DNA from: Verrucomicrobiota bacterium
GTDB taxonomy: Bacteria; Verrucomicrobiota; Verrucomicrobiia; JABWAM01
DNA: 64,000 nt
NCBI GenBank assembly: GCA_023269615.1
Contig: JAHFSY010000007.1
Span: forward strand, 1 to 64,000
Direction of reading: 5' to 3'
The stretch's first letter is position 1. Each line of letters starts with the position of its first letter. Below the pieces are notes generated by a model. It saw only the letters and a list, made by a program, of their open reading frames with translations. It searched no databases and was not told where the DNA came from. Of this stretch, positions 45,070 through 53,507 are shown in pieces. The position numbers were made by a program, and so were the translations under genes.

Positions 45070-46764
45070 TCAGGGCGTGGTGGATGGATCAGGAACCAGC
45101 GGCCAGCGCTGGGGCTTGATGCTGGGTTGGGGCTCAACATCTTCGCGCTTCGGATAAAAGAGCCGCTGGACCATCTCACCGCTTAATTCCACCGGGCGGG
45201 TAAAACTTCCACCGATGAAAAAGGGTGCGGAAATTTTTTCGGGTTCCTTCAGCCAGCGTCGCGTGGAAGCGTCATAAACCGGGATCAACTCCGTACGCAC
45301 GCTGTGCGGACTGAGGGGTGTCACGTCCAGGACGTAGGCGTTGCGATCGGGATGGGCTGCGACGAGGCGCTTGTCCTCCGCCCCCCGGTCGCATGCATAG
45401 AGGATGGGGCCTTTCAAATCAGGCTGATTGAGGAAGATGGGATACGGATGGCCGAGCCAGAATGAGCGGAGGAAAACGATCGCGGGCGGTCGGGCCCCTC
45501 GCAGAACGCATTGCTCAACCTGTTGCCGTGGTTGGATGCCCGCGGCGTTCTGCCCGTAGAGAAAAGTTTTTCCGCGAACGGAAAAAATAACTGCCGCAAG
45601 GAAAAGAAACACGCACGCGGGTTTGCCGAGGCGGGTGGAGGACATTCGGGAGAGGACCCATCCGCATCCGAGCGCCAGGGCAGGGACGATTTCAAAAAGA
45701 TAACGTGGCCCGGAAAACCCCGTGCTGGGCGTGTAGTAGAGGGAGTAGAGGAGGATATGGAGGGCGGGCCAGAGGAGAAGAGGGAACAAACGCGGAACGC
45801 GGAACGCGGAACGCGGAATCATGGATGAGAGGAAATAAATGGCCAGCGCGAGGAAGATGACGGAGAGGGCGATGCTGCCGCTCCACCAGTCGCTCAAGTT
45901 CAGGAAGTTGTATTTCCAGTTCTCGATCATGCCGTGTAAGTCGTGGTTGGTGTAGGTCTGGAAATATTGCCCGGTCTCCCCGCGTCCGAGCATCCGTCCG
46001 AATCCGAATTTGTTGCGCGGCCAGTAATCGGTGAAGAGGTCCAGGCGCCAACGTCCGCCCAGGATGCGGTAGTACATGAGCAGGGGGAACGTGATGAAAG
46101 CCGTGCCCAAGGCGAAGGCGGCCCAAAGGCGGGAGTCTTTCTTCCATTGGTCTCGCCGCATCCAGAAAATCCATGGGATCCACACCGCGCCGAGGGCGGC
46201 GGCGTTGGGGGAGCGTGTCGCATAAATTCCGGCCAGCGAGAGGCCGGCGAGGCATGCGGTCCATAACCCGCCTTCCTGTTGCCAGCGTGCGACGGCGCAC
46301 AGGAAAAGGAGTGTAAGGAAGAGTGCAGTGGAATGCGAGAGAAGCGACGGGGCGTTGGCGGCGAAAAAGGGCGAGAGGGCGAGCAGGCAGGTGGCGATGC
46401 CCGCGGTGGTCCGCCCCGCCATGCGGGAGGCCCACGCGTACATGAGAAGAATGCCCAGCGTGCTGAGAATCCACGGTACGATCCACGGGTCCGTATTCCA
46501 CGCCACGGGAAGGGTGATCGCGAGCGCGTGGCCCGGCGGATAATAGGTGTAAGAGCGTTCGCGCACGATGACCTGGTACTGCTGGAAAAATTCACGCGGC
46601 TCGGGGCTGGGCCGCCAGATTTTCCCGGCTGCAAACGTCTGCGCCTGGTGCAGCGTGGTGGCGATGTCGGTGTTGTTGACGTCGTAGGGCAGAAACTCAC
46701 GCCGTGCCCACCACGCGCATACAAACCAGGTGATGGCCAGCGCGACCAGGAGCGTGCGCGTCAT
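45070..46764 (-). CDS. ArnT/PMT-like membrane glycosyltransferase (GT39/GT83-like)
   Basis: The 564-residue protein has about ten membrane helices and resembles polyprenyl-phosphate-sugar glycosyltransferases. An acidic first loop (VNNTDIATTLHQA) precedes YYPPGHALA and IYATRSPNA; a large C-terminal extracytoplasmic part follows. It should transfer a sugar from a lipid carrier at the outer face of the inner membrane. I chose the ATG at 46764, 5 bp after the pseudopilin stop; a GTG at 46782 is possible. Residues around IPRSAFRVPR are encoded by a heptamer repeat (45791-45818). Confidence 0.75.
   Translation of the reverse strand: MTRTLLVALAITWFVCAWWARREFLPYDVNNTDIATTLHQAQTFAAGKIWRPSPEPREFFQQYQVIVRERSYTYYPPGHALAITLPVAWNTDPWIVPWILSTLGILLMYAWASRMAGRTTAGIATCLLALSPFFAANAPSLLSHSTALFLTLLFLCAVARWQQEGGLWTACLAGLSLAGIYATRSPNAAALGAVWIPWIFWMRRDQWKKDSRLWAAFALGTAFITFPLLMYYRILGGRWRLDLFTDYWPRNKFGFGRMLGRGETGQYFQTYTNHDLHGMIENWKYNFLNLSDWWSGSIALSVIFLALAIYFLSSMIPRSAFRVPRLFPLLLWPALHILLYSLYYTPSTGFSGPRYLFEIVPALALGCGWVLSRMSSTRLGKPACVFLFLAAVIFSVRGKTFLYGQNAAGIQPRQQVEQCVLRGARPPAIVFLRSFWLGHPYPIFLNQPDLKGPILYACDRGAEDKRLVAAHPDRNAYVLDVTPLSPHSVRTELIPVYDASTRRWLKEPEKISAPFFIGGSFTRPVELSGEMVQRLFYPKREDVEPQPSIKPQRWPLVPDPSTTP
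45791..45818. repeat. Heptamer tandem repeat inside the ArnT-like gene
   Basis: Four exact 7-bp CGCGGAA units lie in frame in the ArnT-like gene and encode part of RSAFRVPR in a loop between two membrane helices. Confidence 0.8.
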
Positions 46765-46769
46765 CGCGC

Positions 46770-47462
46770 TCACGGGTCCCACGTCCAGTCCACGCCATAT
46801 GGGGTGGAGGGTTGGCGCATGAAGGTGATGTGGCCGTCGGCAAAGCAGACGTTTGCCCGTCCGCCGCGGTGCCAGTAGTTGGTGGCTTTCACGAGGCTGG
46901 CGTCAAGAAAGACCACGGTCTTGCTGGGATCGCGCACGGACGAAAAGCGGATTGTATTCAATCCGCCCGTGGCAAAGTTTGTTCCGAAGGGTCCACTGTT
47001 GGCATTAAAATTGTAGCTGTTGCCGACCCACGCAAAGTGAGTGTAGTCGGAAGCCCAGGGCAGGGGCTCGGAGTCGGCAGGGCAATGGAAGACCTCAATT
47101 TTACCACCCACATACTTGTTGAGCGGACGCGGCACGATGTTGTTGAAGAGCCCCCCCTGGCCAAGGTTGAAGTTGTTCGTCTCCCGTCCGCCGTACACAT
47201 ACCAGTCCATGCCCTGGAGATTGATGTTGGTTCCCTGCCAGAACACAATGTCGTCGGAGTCGTGCAGGTACATGGTGAACGCGAGGTAGATCTGGCGGAG
47301 GTTGCTTGCACACTTGATGACCTTGGCGCGCTCCTTTGTGGAGCCCAGCACGGGCAACAGCAACCCCACGAGGATGCTGATGATGGTGATCACGACCAGG
47401 ATCTCCACGAGGGTGAATGCGAGGATGGGACCCGGGCGCGAACAAAACGGCTTTTTTTTCAT
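46770..47462 (-). CDS. H-X9-DG-type prepilin-like protein
   Basis: The 230-residue protein has a prepilin N-terminus (basic leader, FTLVEILVVITIISILVGLLLP) and the C-terminal H-x9-D-G motif (HRGGRANVCFADGH). This type is expanded in PVC bacteria, where such proteins often sit next to sugar-degradation or surface genes; the function is unsettled. It is the first gene before the ArnT-like and Ppx genes on this strand. Confidence 0.8.
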   Translation of the reverse strand: MKKKPFCSRPGPILAFTLVEILVVITIISILVGLLLPVLGSTKERAKVIKCASNLRQIYLAFTMYLHDSDDIVFWQGTNINLQGMDWYVYGGRETNNFNLGQGGLFNNIVPRPLNKYVGGKIEVFHCPADSEPLPWASDYTHFAWVGNSYNFNANSGPFGTNFATGGLNTIRFSSVRDPSKTVVFLDASLVKATNYWHRGGRANVCFADGHITFMRQPSTPYGVDWTWDP

Positions 47463-47517
47463 GGCTGCGGCTGAATCCTAAAGGGAAGCGCCCAAAACCA
47501 CAATCCGTGTTTTCATT

Positions 47518-48018
47518 TCAGCCGGGCGGTTTCTCATCTTCCGGGCCAATCGACCTGGCCTTGCCTCGCACGCGGTTCCAGCCAGCGCCTTCCGGATTCG
47601 CGGGCGCGGCTGAGATCGCCTGTGCTCCCACATCCTTGGCGTAGATGCAGCCATCGGCCGTCGCGAGAAATGTCCGTTTGCCTGAAACCCCATATTGCGA
47701 AGGGATCGCGACGGCATAAAATTGCTCGCGCTCGGTGGAGGGAAGCACCACGAAATAATAACCCTGATACGCTTTCCCGGGATTTGTCGCCGCCGCAATT
47801 TCCGGCTTCAGCTCCCTCAGTTCCTCAATCGAGTTCGCAAACACTCCCTCGTGCTCCATGCGGTGGATGGCCTGCGCCGAGCTGACCTGCGCGATGTTCG
47901 CGAATGCCGCCGTCTCCTGTGCCTGCGTCACCAGGCCGCCCATGTCAACGGACTTGCCGCATCCCGCCGCGCAGAACAGGAGGGAGGTCGCAATCAACAT
48001 TTCCATTTGAGATTTCAT
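47518..48018 (-). CDS. Putative lipoprotein with DUF2950-like C-terminus
   Basis: The 166-residue protein has a lipoprotein signal (LLFCAAGC, lipobox Cys near residue 20). The first part (ANIAQVSSAQAIHRME) is pilin-like or helical; the second (GYYFVVLPS, FYAVAIPSQYGVSG, FLATADGCIYAKDVG) resembles the DUF2950 fold. The function is unknown. I chose the ATG at 48018 because it starts the signal peptide. Confidence 0.55.
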   Translation of the reverse strand: MKSQMEMLIATSLLFCAAGCGKSVDMGGLVTQAQETAAFANIAQVSSAQAIHRMEHEGVFANSIEELRELKPEIAAATNPGKAYQGYYFVVLPSTEREQFYAVAIPSQYGVSGKRTFLATADGCIYAKDVGAQAISAAPANPEGAGWNRVRGKARSIGPEDEKPPG

Positions 48019-48089
48019 CCCGAAACCAATGATGGAATCCCCGCATGGAAATTCAATCTCAAAAAATCGCCAACCTCGTGCTCCCTGCC

Positions 48090-48195
48090 GGAGGTAGGGC
48101 GCGATCGCCGAGCGCGCCGCCGTTCTCATTTGAAATCACACATTCACTTTCCATGAACCACCGCATTGGCGCGCTCGGCGAGCACGCCCTGCCTC
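48090..48195. repeat. R1 repeat element, complete
   Basis: It starts GAGGTAGGGCGCGATCGCCG and ends GGCGAGCACGCCCTGCCTC as terminal inverted repeats. The core TTCTCATTTGAAATCACACA matches the 12230 copy with scattered changes. Confidence 0.82.
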
Positions 48196-48201
48196 AGAAT
48201 T

Positions 48202-48222
48202 GGCAATCGGCTATTGGCTATT
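48202..48222. repeat. GGCTATT heptamer array
   Basis: Three 7-bp units (GGCAATC, GGCTATT, GGCTATT) follow the R1 copy directly. It is one of the period-7 arrays in this window. Confidence 0.55.
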
Positions 48223-48290
48223 TCCCCTCTTGCGTTAAATTGCGTTGACTCCGCATTTTGAAGCCGTTCCCATCCAAATGAAAAGCATCC

Positions 48291-48842
48291 ATGCCCATCC
48301 ACCTCTCAGAAGCAGAGCTGCTCGCCGGCCTCGACCGCGTGAAGCAGGCTCCCCAAGACGACGGCGTCCTTGAATTGATCGTTACCCGGGCACGGGAAGA
48401 CGAGCGGACACTTGCCGACCGGTGCGAGGTGAGTTTTCGTCTTGGTGTGCATGGGGACAACTGGGCCGACCATTGCTGGCGGACCCTGCCGGATGGATCA
48501 CCCCATCCGGATGTCCAGGTTGCCATCATCAACAGCCGATGCATCGCGCTCCTGGCGCAGGAAAAATCACGCTGGCCCCTGGCGGGCGACAACCTCTATG
48601 TGGATCTCGATCTGAGCCGGGACAACCTCAGCGCAGGACAGCGCCTGGCGATCGGCTCCGCCCTGTTCGAAATCACCGGCGAGGAGCACAACGGCTGCAG
48701 CAAGTTCGCCGGGCGATATGGCAGGGACGCCTTGAAGTTTGTGAACTCACCAACAGGCAAACAGCTTCGCCTGCGGGGAATTTACGCCAAAGTCGTGAAG
48801 GATGGGTCCATCAAGGTGGGCGACCGGATCAAAAAGGTTTAG
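48291..48842 (+). CDS. MOSC-domain protein
   Basis: The 183-residue protein matches the MOSC fold that binds the molybdenum cofactor or sulfur. It has GDNLYVDLDLSRDNLSAGQ and IGSALFEITGEEHNGCSKF (the single conserved Cys), then LRLRGIYAKVVKDGSIKVGD, typical of MOSC C-termini. The function is unknown; YiiM-like MOSC proteins reduce N-hydroxylated compounds. It is convergent with the decayed ORF6N and the 974-aa gene. Confidence 0.7.
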   Translation: MPIHLSEAELLAGLDRVKQAPQDDGVLELIVTRAREDERTLADRCEVSFRLGVHGDNWADHCWRTLPDGSPHPDVQVAIINSRCIALLAQEKSRWPLAGDNLYVDLDLSRDNLSAGQRLAIGSALFEITGEEHNGCSKFAGRYGRDALKFVNSPTGKQLRLRGIYAKVVKDGSIKVGDRIKKV

Positions 48843-48935
48843 AAGGCGCTCATCCGCACAGCCTGCGGGCTGTTGAGAACGTTGGTGGCCATGACCGCGC
48901 CGTTTTCGGTGAAGGCGTGGGGAAGAAACCGTCGT
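48840..48935 (-). pseudogene. Decayed ORF6N-domain gene (remnant 1)
   Basis: On the minus strand this stretch translates RFLPHAFTENGAVMATNVLNS-like sequence, which matches the intact ORF6N gene at 52213-52310 (there PHVFTENGAIMAATVL). No upstream coding part remains. It lies just downstream of the 974-aa gene and in the same orientation as the intact copy upstream of that gene. Confidence 0.75.
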
Positions 48936-48974
48936 TTCAGCGGGTGTGAAAATGGATCATGCTGGGTCGGGTTG

Positions 48975-51899
48975 TCATTTTTTGGATTCATCCTTCTGTG
49001 CCGGGATGCCGGCGAAAATGATGCTCGCGGACGTTCCCACGTCGAGCTTCGGCCCGCAGAGTGTCTCCACCTGCTCCCAGAAATCCTTGATCGTGCCCGT
49101 CTGCGGTGGATCCGCCTGGACATCCGACTCCAAAAAGTCTCCCGCAGCGTCGGTGGCTGGCTTCAGCTTCGACGATGGACTGCCCGGGGCAACCTCCTCA
49201 AACCAGGCGGCGCGCGCAGAGATCGGTGTGTCGCCCCCATTCGCAAACCCGAAGCCAACCACCGCCGATTGTTTGATGCCGAGACTCCCTCTGGTGTATC
49301 CCCCGTATTGCTCCACGGCCTTCTCACCTTTCTCCACCCGGATCATCACGCCTCGCAAGCACCCCCTACGGCTGAATGTCAGGAGAACCGGGCGCCCCTG
49401 CTGCAACGCTTTCCTGCTCTGTTCGCACGACTCCTCCGCCATCTTCCGCGTCCACCCCTTGCCCTCGCACGCCTTGCCCCAAGCCTTCCACGACGGATCG
49501 TCCACTTCCACGCGAACCGTCCGCACGATGTTCGCCACGGCCACGAGTTTCGAGTTGAAGGCTTCGTCTCCACTCGTCATTTCACCCACCGCCAGTCGCT
49601 CGTCCAGTGAGAGCGCCTCCACGGCCTTCCACAACGCGTCGCCATCCAGGGTCCCAAGCGTCGTTTTGATTTTTGACCGCTGCTCGGGCGTAACGTTCTC
49701 CGCCGCGGGGATCGGCGGACATTCCATTTCGGGCTTGCCCGCGAGGCGGGCTTCCCAGTGCAAACGCAACGCCTCCCAGCCACGAGGTCCAAGCGTCTGT
49801 AGCGTCTTAGCCACCTTCAAGGCGCGTGGCATATCCGCCGCGTAAAGCTTGTTCATGGCCTGCGCGGCGGACTGCCCCACGGTGATGTCCTCGGGATCGG
49901 GAGCCACAAGCGGGTCGTCAGCGAACGTCCGCTGGATCGTGATGAGTTTCCTCCACTGCTCTGCATGGGTCTCCGGCCGGAGAGGGGCTTCATCCTCGGT
50001 CGTGGTCGCTGCACGCTTATTCTTGGAACTCTTCGTCGTCGCGGGGTATGAAATTAAGTGGAGAAACATTGAACGGAGCAAGGAATCCTTCGTTTCCAAG
50101 GCTGCATCCAGAAGCAACGAAAGCGCCTTGGTCGGCTTCTCGTCGCCGAGCTTGCGCGAGAGGGAGGGAGCCGTCTCAGACCACATGGCGTTGTCCCATT
50201 TCTTCGGCCGCGACAGCACGTCCTTGATCAAAACCTCCGCAGTTCTCTCTGACACCAGCTCTCGAAACTGGGCAACAAAGAGCGAGGTCGTCTTCTCGAA
50301 TGGCTTGCGCGACGTCTCGGGCAGGGAGGAATCCTCCGCTTTGACTTTCGCAACGTACTTCTCGACAAAATCCTTCGCCTTCACACCCCGCCGTGCCACG
50401 TATTCCTCGACCAAACCGAAATCGTTATGCGGATTTCTCGATTCGAGAAAATACTTTTCCACCGCCTGGGCGTCCTCCTCTTTCCCCAGCTCCACGAGCG
50501 CGCGCAGTGCGTTGCCATCCCCTTTCTCCAGATTGGAACGCAGGAGCTCGGACTCCGTCTTGCTCCCGTTCTTCGCGTACCACTCCCGGCTGCGCTTGAT
50601 GAGGTCGTCCACAAACTGGGCGCCCGCTTCATCCCTGAGACGGCGCGTCTGGTTCCCCGCCACCACCGCGCGCAACAACGATTGCGCGAACTCCCCGCGC
50701 GTCGCGGGACGGCACATGAGTTGGTAGGTGATGAACAAGTCTTCCCTGGAACCTGATTCCAGTCCTGTCGCTCCTGGTCGATGAAAGGGGCCCATCCATG
50801 ACCTGGAATTGACGGAAAACGGAGTGAGCGTGTCGTCCTTTGCCAGAGCGAGCAGCAGAGAGAATGCCTTGATCTTCCGCGCCCGAATCCGATCCATCAC
50901 GCCCGCGTCCGTCGGCGTTTCTCCGGTTCCGCCCGTGATCCACATTCCGGCAAACACGGCCACGAATCCCTCGTCATCCTTTCCCGGCTCCGCCAGCTCG
51001 CGGGCGAGCGCGCGGTCCTCATCCGTCAATCCCTCGCCCGTGATCGCGGGCGGCTCCTTCATCGCCGCGCGCAACGCCACGGCATCTGAAAGCTTCTTCA
51101 CCAGCAGGGCCTGATCCCAGGACGAAGGCATTTTTGCGAGCAGATCCAGCAGCGTCTTCGAAAACCGTCCCCAGTCGCGCGTCTTTTGAAAATCCTGGAA
51201 CGCCTGCCCGTACTGTCCCGCGCCCACCAGGTCTGCCGCCTGCTGCACGACCAAACGCGAATCACCGGCGAGACGGAAGATGTGGCCGAGAATCAGGTTC
51301 GCCTCCTTCGCATGGCCCTTGCGATGAATGTGGTACGCAAAAAGGAAACGCCCTCCCCACCCGCCCGAATCGAGAAGCGACGAGTCCTCTCCCCCCTGCA
51401 ACTTCCCGAGATGATCGAGCAGCACCTGGATGTCCTTCTCCAGATCCGCCTCCTTCCAGTTCGCGGTCTTCCCGCCCTCCATCAGCTGATAAAGCCGCAT
51501 CCTCTCCCGCGACTCCCTTCCCTTTCCGGACTTCGCGGCCTCGTGAACTTTTGCCTCCGCTTCGGCGGGACATATTTCCAGCACGCGGCATTGATCGTCG
51601 AGGAAGACTCCGCCGTCACCCTTCTTTGAAAGCATCCATGCGTTCCCCGTCATCTTCACCGGCTCGGCCTCCCCGCGGGCATGGCTGGCCCGGTTCATTT
51701 CCACGTTCAATTGCATATAAGCCGCGTCCTTCACATCCGGCACGCCGAGTTTGGAAAACATTTCGAAGCCCTTCGTGTAATCCTTGGCCGGCTCGGGAGC
51801 CTTCGATTCCTCCGCAAATGAAATCCCCGCGAGGATCAGAAAACCCGCAAAAGAAGACGCGAGCCGACCGGCCAACCGCGTGGGAAAAATGCCTTTCAT
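48975..51899 (-). CDS. Large secreted protein of unknown function (974 aa)
   Basis: The 974-residue protein starts with a signal peptide (LASSFAGFLILAGISFAEE). I recognise no catalytic family. It is mostly helical with many short repeats of charged helices, as in HEAT or TPR-like superhelices (QAALLVKKLSDAV, ALRALVELGKEEDA). The last 150 residues look beta-rich and may be a lid or binding domain. It lies between an intact ORF6N gene (upstream) and an ORF6N remnant (downstream), suggesting it is accessory DNA. I chose the ATG at 51899; the frame runs 70 codons further without coding character. Confidence 0.6.
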   Translation of the reverse strand: MKGIFPTRLAGRLASSFAGFLILAGISFAEESKAPEPAKDYTKGFEMFSKLGVPDVKDAAYMQLNVEMNRASHARGEAEPVKMTGNAWMLSKKGDGGVFLDDQCRVLEICPAEAEAKVHEAAKSGKGRESRERMRLYQLMEGGKTANWKEADLEKDIQVLLDHLGKLQGGEDSSLLDSGGWGGRFLFAYHIHRKGHAKEANLILGHIFRLAGDSRLVVQQAADLVGAGQYGQAFQDFQKTRDWGRFSKTLLDLLAKMPSSWDQALLVKKLSDAVALRAAMKEPPAITGEGLTDEDRALARELAEPGKDDEGFVAVFAGMWITGGTGETPTDAGVMDRIRARKIKAFSLLLALAKDDTLTPFSVNSRSWMGPFHRPGATGLESGSREDLFITYQLMCRPATRGEFAQSLLRAVVAGNQTRRLRDEAGAQFVDDLIKRSREWYAKNGSKTESELLRSNLEKGDGNALRALVELGKEEDAQAVEKYFLESRNPHNDFGLVEEYVARRGVKAKDFVEKYVAKVKAEDSSLPETSRKPFEKTTSLFVAQFRELVSERTAEVLIKDVLSRPKKWDNAMWSETAPSLSRKLGDEKPTKALSLLLDAALETKDSLLRSMFLHLISYPATTKSSKNKRAATTTEDEAPLRPETHAEQWRKLITIQRTFADDPLVAPDPEDITVGQSAAQAMNKLYAADMPRALKVAKTLQTLGPRGWEALRLHWEARLAGKPEMECPPIPAAENVTPEQRSKIKTTLGTLDGDALWKAVEALSLDERLAVGEMTSGDEAFNSKLVAVANIVRTVRVEVDDPSWKAWGKACEGKGWTRKMAEESCEQSRKALQQGRPVLLTFSRRGCLRGVMIRVEKGEKAVEQYGGYTRGSLGIKQSAVVGFGFANGGDTPISARAAWFEEVAPGSPSSKLKPATDAAGDFLESDVQADPPQTGTIKDFWEQVETLCGPKLDVGTSASIIFAGIPAQKDESKK

Positions 51900-51990
51900 A
51901 AGAGGAAGCAGACTCGGCCAATACACTCCCTCACCAGCCCCGGAGCAAGCGTGAAAGGGAGCGTTCCGTGGACAATTCCGCGCCCATCCG

Positions 51991-52575
51991 TTAAATCCCA
52001 CGTAGGCCATCCGCGGTCCCGGCGTGAAAACCGATGCGGCGCCTCGGAGGGTCGGGCGGTGGCGGAGGCGGATTGATGACGTCCATGATCTGTTGGAGGA
52101 CCTCGACAATGGCAGTTTCGTGAATATCGAGACGCCCGGTCAGTTTCTTTTCCAGTGACCTCAACTGACGCGCGAGTTCTCGGGTGCCCGTCAGCGCCTC
52201 CCGCATCTTCACGAAAGCGCGCACGACAAAGACGCTCATCCGCACAGCCTGCGGGCTGTTCAGGACAGTTGCAGCCATGATCGCACCGTTTTCGGTGAAC
52301 ACGTGGGGAAGATGCTTGATGTGTTGTCCCCGCTTTAAGGTCGCAAATTGCGACCTTAAACGGAGCAGGTCCTTGATTTCCATGCGGGTCAGGCGAAACA
52401 TGAAGTCCGGCGGGAAACGTTTCGAGTTTCGTTTGACCTGCTCGTTCAGACGCTTGGCAGGCACCCCATAAATTTTCGCGAGGTCGGCGTCGAGGATCAC
52501 CTTCTGATCGCGGAATGTGCAGATCAAGGTTTCCACGTGGATGGATAGAGCAGATTGATTGCGATTGCTATGCAT
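51991..52575 (-). CDS. ORF6N-domain protein
   Basis: The 194-residue protein has the ORF6N domain (about 10-110): VILDADLAKIYGV, KRNSKRFPPDFMFRL, LRSQFATLK and PHVFTENGAIMAA. A coiled C-terminal part and a Pro-rich tail follow. ORF6N proteins occur in phages and mobile DNA and probably bind DNA. The codons for LRSQFATLK form a perfect 27-bp palindrome (52333-52359). Two decayed copies lie nearby. Confidence 0.88.
   Translation of the reverse strand: MHSNRNQSALSIHVETLICTFRDQKVILDADLAKIYGVPAKRLNEQVKRNSKRFPPDFMFRLTRMEIKDLLRLRSQFATLKRGQHIKHLPHVFTENGAIMAATVLNSPQAVRMSVFVVRAFVKMREALTGTRELARQLRSLEKKLTGRLDIHETAIVEVLQQIMDVINPPPPPPDPPRRRIGFHAGTADGLRGI
52333..52359. repeat. Perfect palindrome embedded in ORF6N codons
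   Basis: 13-bp arms TTTAAGGTCGCAA and TTGCGACCTTAAA flank one base, inside the codons for LRSQFATLK. A different palindrome occupies the equivalent codons of the remnant at 52696-52728. Confidence 0.85.
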
Positions 52576-52614
52576 AGCCTAATATTTACAAACACGCTTC
52601 TTACCTTGGCGATC

Positions 52615-52775
52615 ACAAAAGGAAGCCGTTGCTTGCAGCCGTGATCGCGCCGCTTTCGATACAGGCACGGGGAAGAAACCGCCGACATCCATGCAAACTT
52701 GAGGTGCCAATTTGGCACTTCAAGTTTTCGAACTCGCCCTGCATCAGAAGGAAACCTCCTGAATTTTTCAACCCG
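52615..52775 (-). pseudogene. Decayed ORF6N-domain gene (remnant 2)
   Basis: The minus strand translates EFENLKCQIGTSSLHGCRRF and LPRACIESGAITAAS in one frame, matching ORF6N (LRSQFATLK...PHVFTENGAIMAA) but with changed key residues and no start. It contains a 33-bp palindrome (52696-52728, 16-bp arms, one mismatch) at the same place as the palindrome in the intact gene. It lies between the intact ORF6N gene and the toxin-antitoxin promoter. Confidence 0.75.
52696..52728. repeat. Palindrome in ORF6N remnant
   Basis: Arms of 16 bp (one mismatch) starting AAACTTGAGGTGCC flank one base. It occupies the codons for LKCQIGTSS, the position of the palindrome in the intact ORF6N gene, but with different sequence. 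Confidence 0.8.
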
Positions 52776-52802
52776 ACGACTTTGGCACGGCGCTCTCCGG
52801 AC

Positions 52803-52830
52803 TTGACACCGTCCTGGATAGGGCTAAATT
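52803..52830 (+). promoter_or_regulatory. Probable sigma-70 promoter of the toxin-antitoxin pair
   Basis: TTGACA (52803-52808) and TAAATT (52825-52830) are 16 bp apart, with a start expected about 20 bp before the antitoxin ATG at 52858. AAGGA at about 52848 is a likely ribosome site. Confidence 0.5.
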
Positions 52831-52857
52831 AAGATTGAATTCAGATCAAGGAACCCC

Positions 52858-53142
52858 ATGAAACTCAGCGAATCGGTCATGCCCATCAGTGAAGTCAAAG
52901 CCCATGCCTCCCAGATGATTCACAATATTTCCGTCAACCGCAAACCGGTCATCATCACGCTCAACGGCCGGGCGAAGGCGATTGTCCAGGACCTTCACTC
53001 TTACGAGCAGACCCAGGAGAGCCTTGCCATGCTGAAGATCATCGCTCTGGGACGTGAGGATGTCCGCAAGGGACGGCTCATGCCGCTGCACAAGGCGTTT
53101 GACGATGTCCGGCTTCAAATCCGCTCGAAGCGCGCAGCATGA
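52858..53142 (+). CDS. Phd/YefM-family antitoxin
   Basis: The 94-residue protein matches Phd/YefM antitoxins: VMPISEVKAHASQMIHNISV, then PVIITLNGRAKAIVQDLHSY. The N-terminal half should bind DNA and repress the operon; the C-terminal half should block the toxin. Its stop codon overlaps the ParE-like start (ATGA), a standard type II toxin-antitoxin arrangement. Confidence 0.9.
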   Translation: MKLSESVMPISEVKAHASQMIHNISVNRKPVIITLNGRAKAIVQDLHSYEQTQESLAMLKIIALGREDVRKGRLMPLHKAFDDVRLQIRSKRAA

Positions 53143-53462
53143 AATACCGGGTGCTTCTCACCCACGAGGCCCGGAAGGACCTGCTCGATATTCATTCGTA
53201 CGTCGCGGATGCCGATGATGCCACCAAGGCCGACGCGCTCCTGGACAACCTGGAGCGCGTCTGCGCGAGACTTTCCTACCTGCCGCAAAAGGGGCACGTC
53301 CCTCCCGAGTTGAGGCGGATCGGTGTCGAGCTGTACCGCGAGATTCACTACAAGCCCTATCGCATACTTTACGAAGTTGAGGGTGATGCCGTTTATGTCC
53401 ACGCCATCCTGGACGGCCGGCGTGACATGCAGCCTCTGCTGGAACGAAGGCTTTTGAGATGA
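53139..53462 (+). CDS. ParE/RelE-family toxin
   Basis: The 107-residue protein is of the ParE/RelE superfamily: YRVLLTHEARKDLLDIHSYV, LSYLPQKGHVPPELRRIG and YREIHYKPYRILYEV, then VHAILDGRRD. ParE toxins poison DNA gyrase and RelE toxins cleave mRNA; ParE fits better by length and C-terminus. It is coupled to the antitoxin and probably stabilises the accessory region. Confidence 0.9.
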   Translation: MKYRVLLTHEARKDLLDIHSYVADADDATKADALLDNLERVCARLSYLPQKGHVPPELRRIGVELYREIHYKPYRILYEVEGDAVYVHAILDGRRDMQPLLERRLLR

Positions 53463-53507
53463 GAGCCATGAACACGGCATGACGGTTGCCCGCCGACATT
53501 GTGCTGG

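Larger units (their letters stand above)
48019..48290. other. Intergenic repeat region
   Basis: This 272-bp gap between divergent genes holds the R1 copy at 48090-48195 and a heptamer array of GGCTATT-type units (48202-48222). No gene is seen. Promoters for both flanking genes must lie here but none is clear. Confidence 0.6.

Noticed and set aside
52576..52857. Small ORF MLAAVIAPLSIQARG on the plus strand
   Set aside because: It is antisense to the ORF6N remnant and carries no features of its own.
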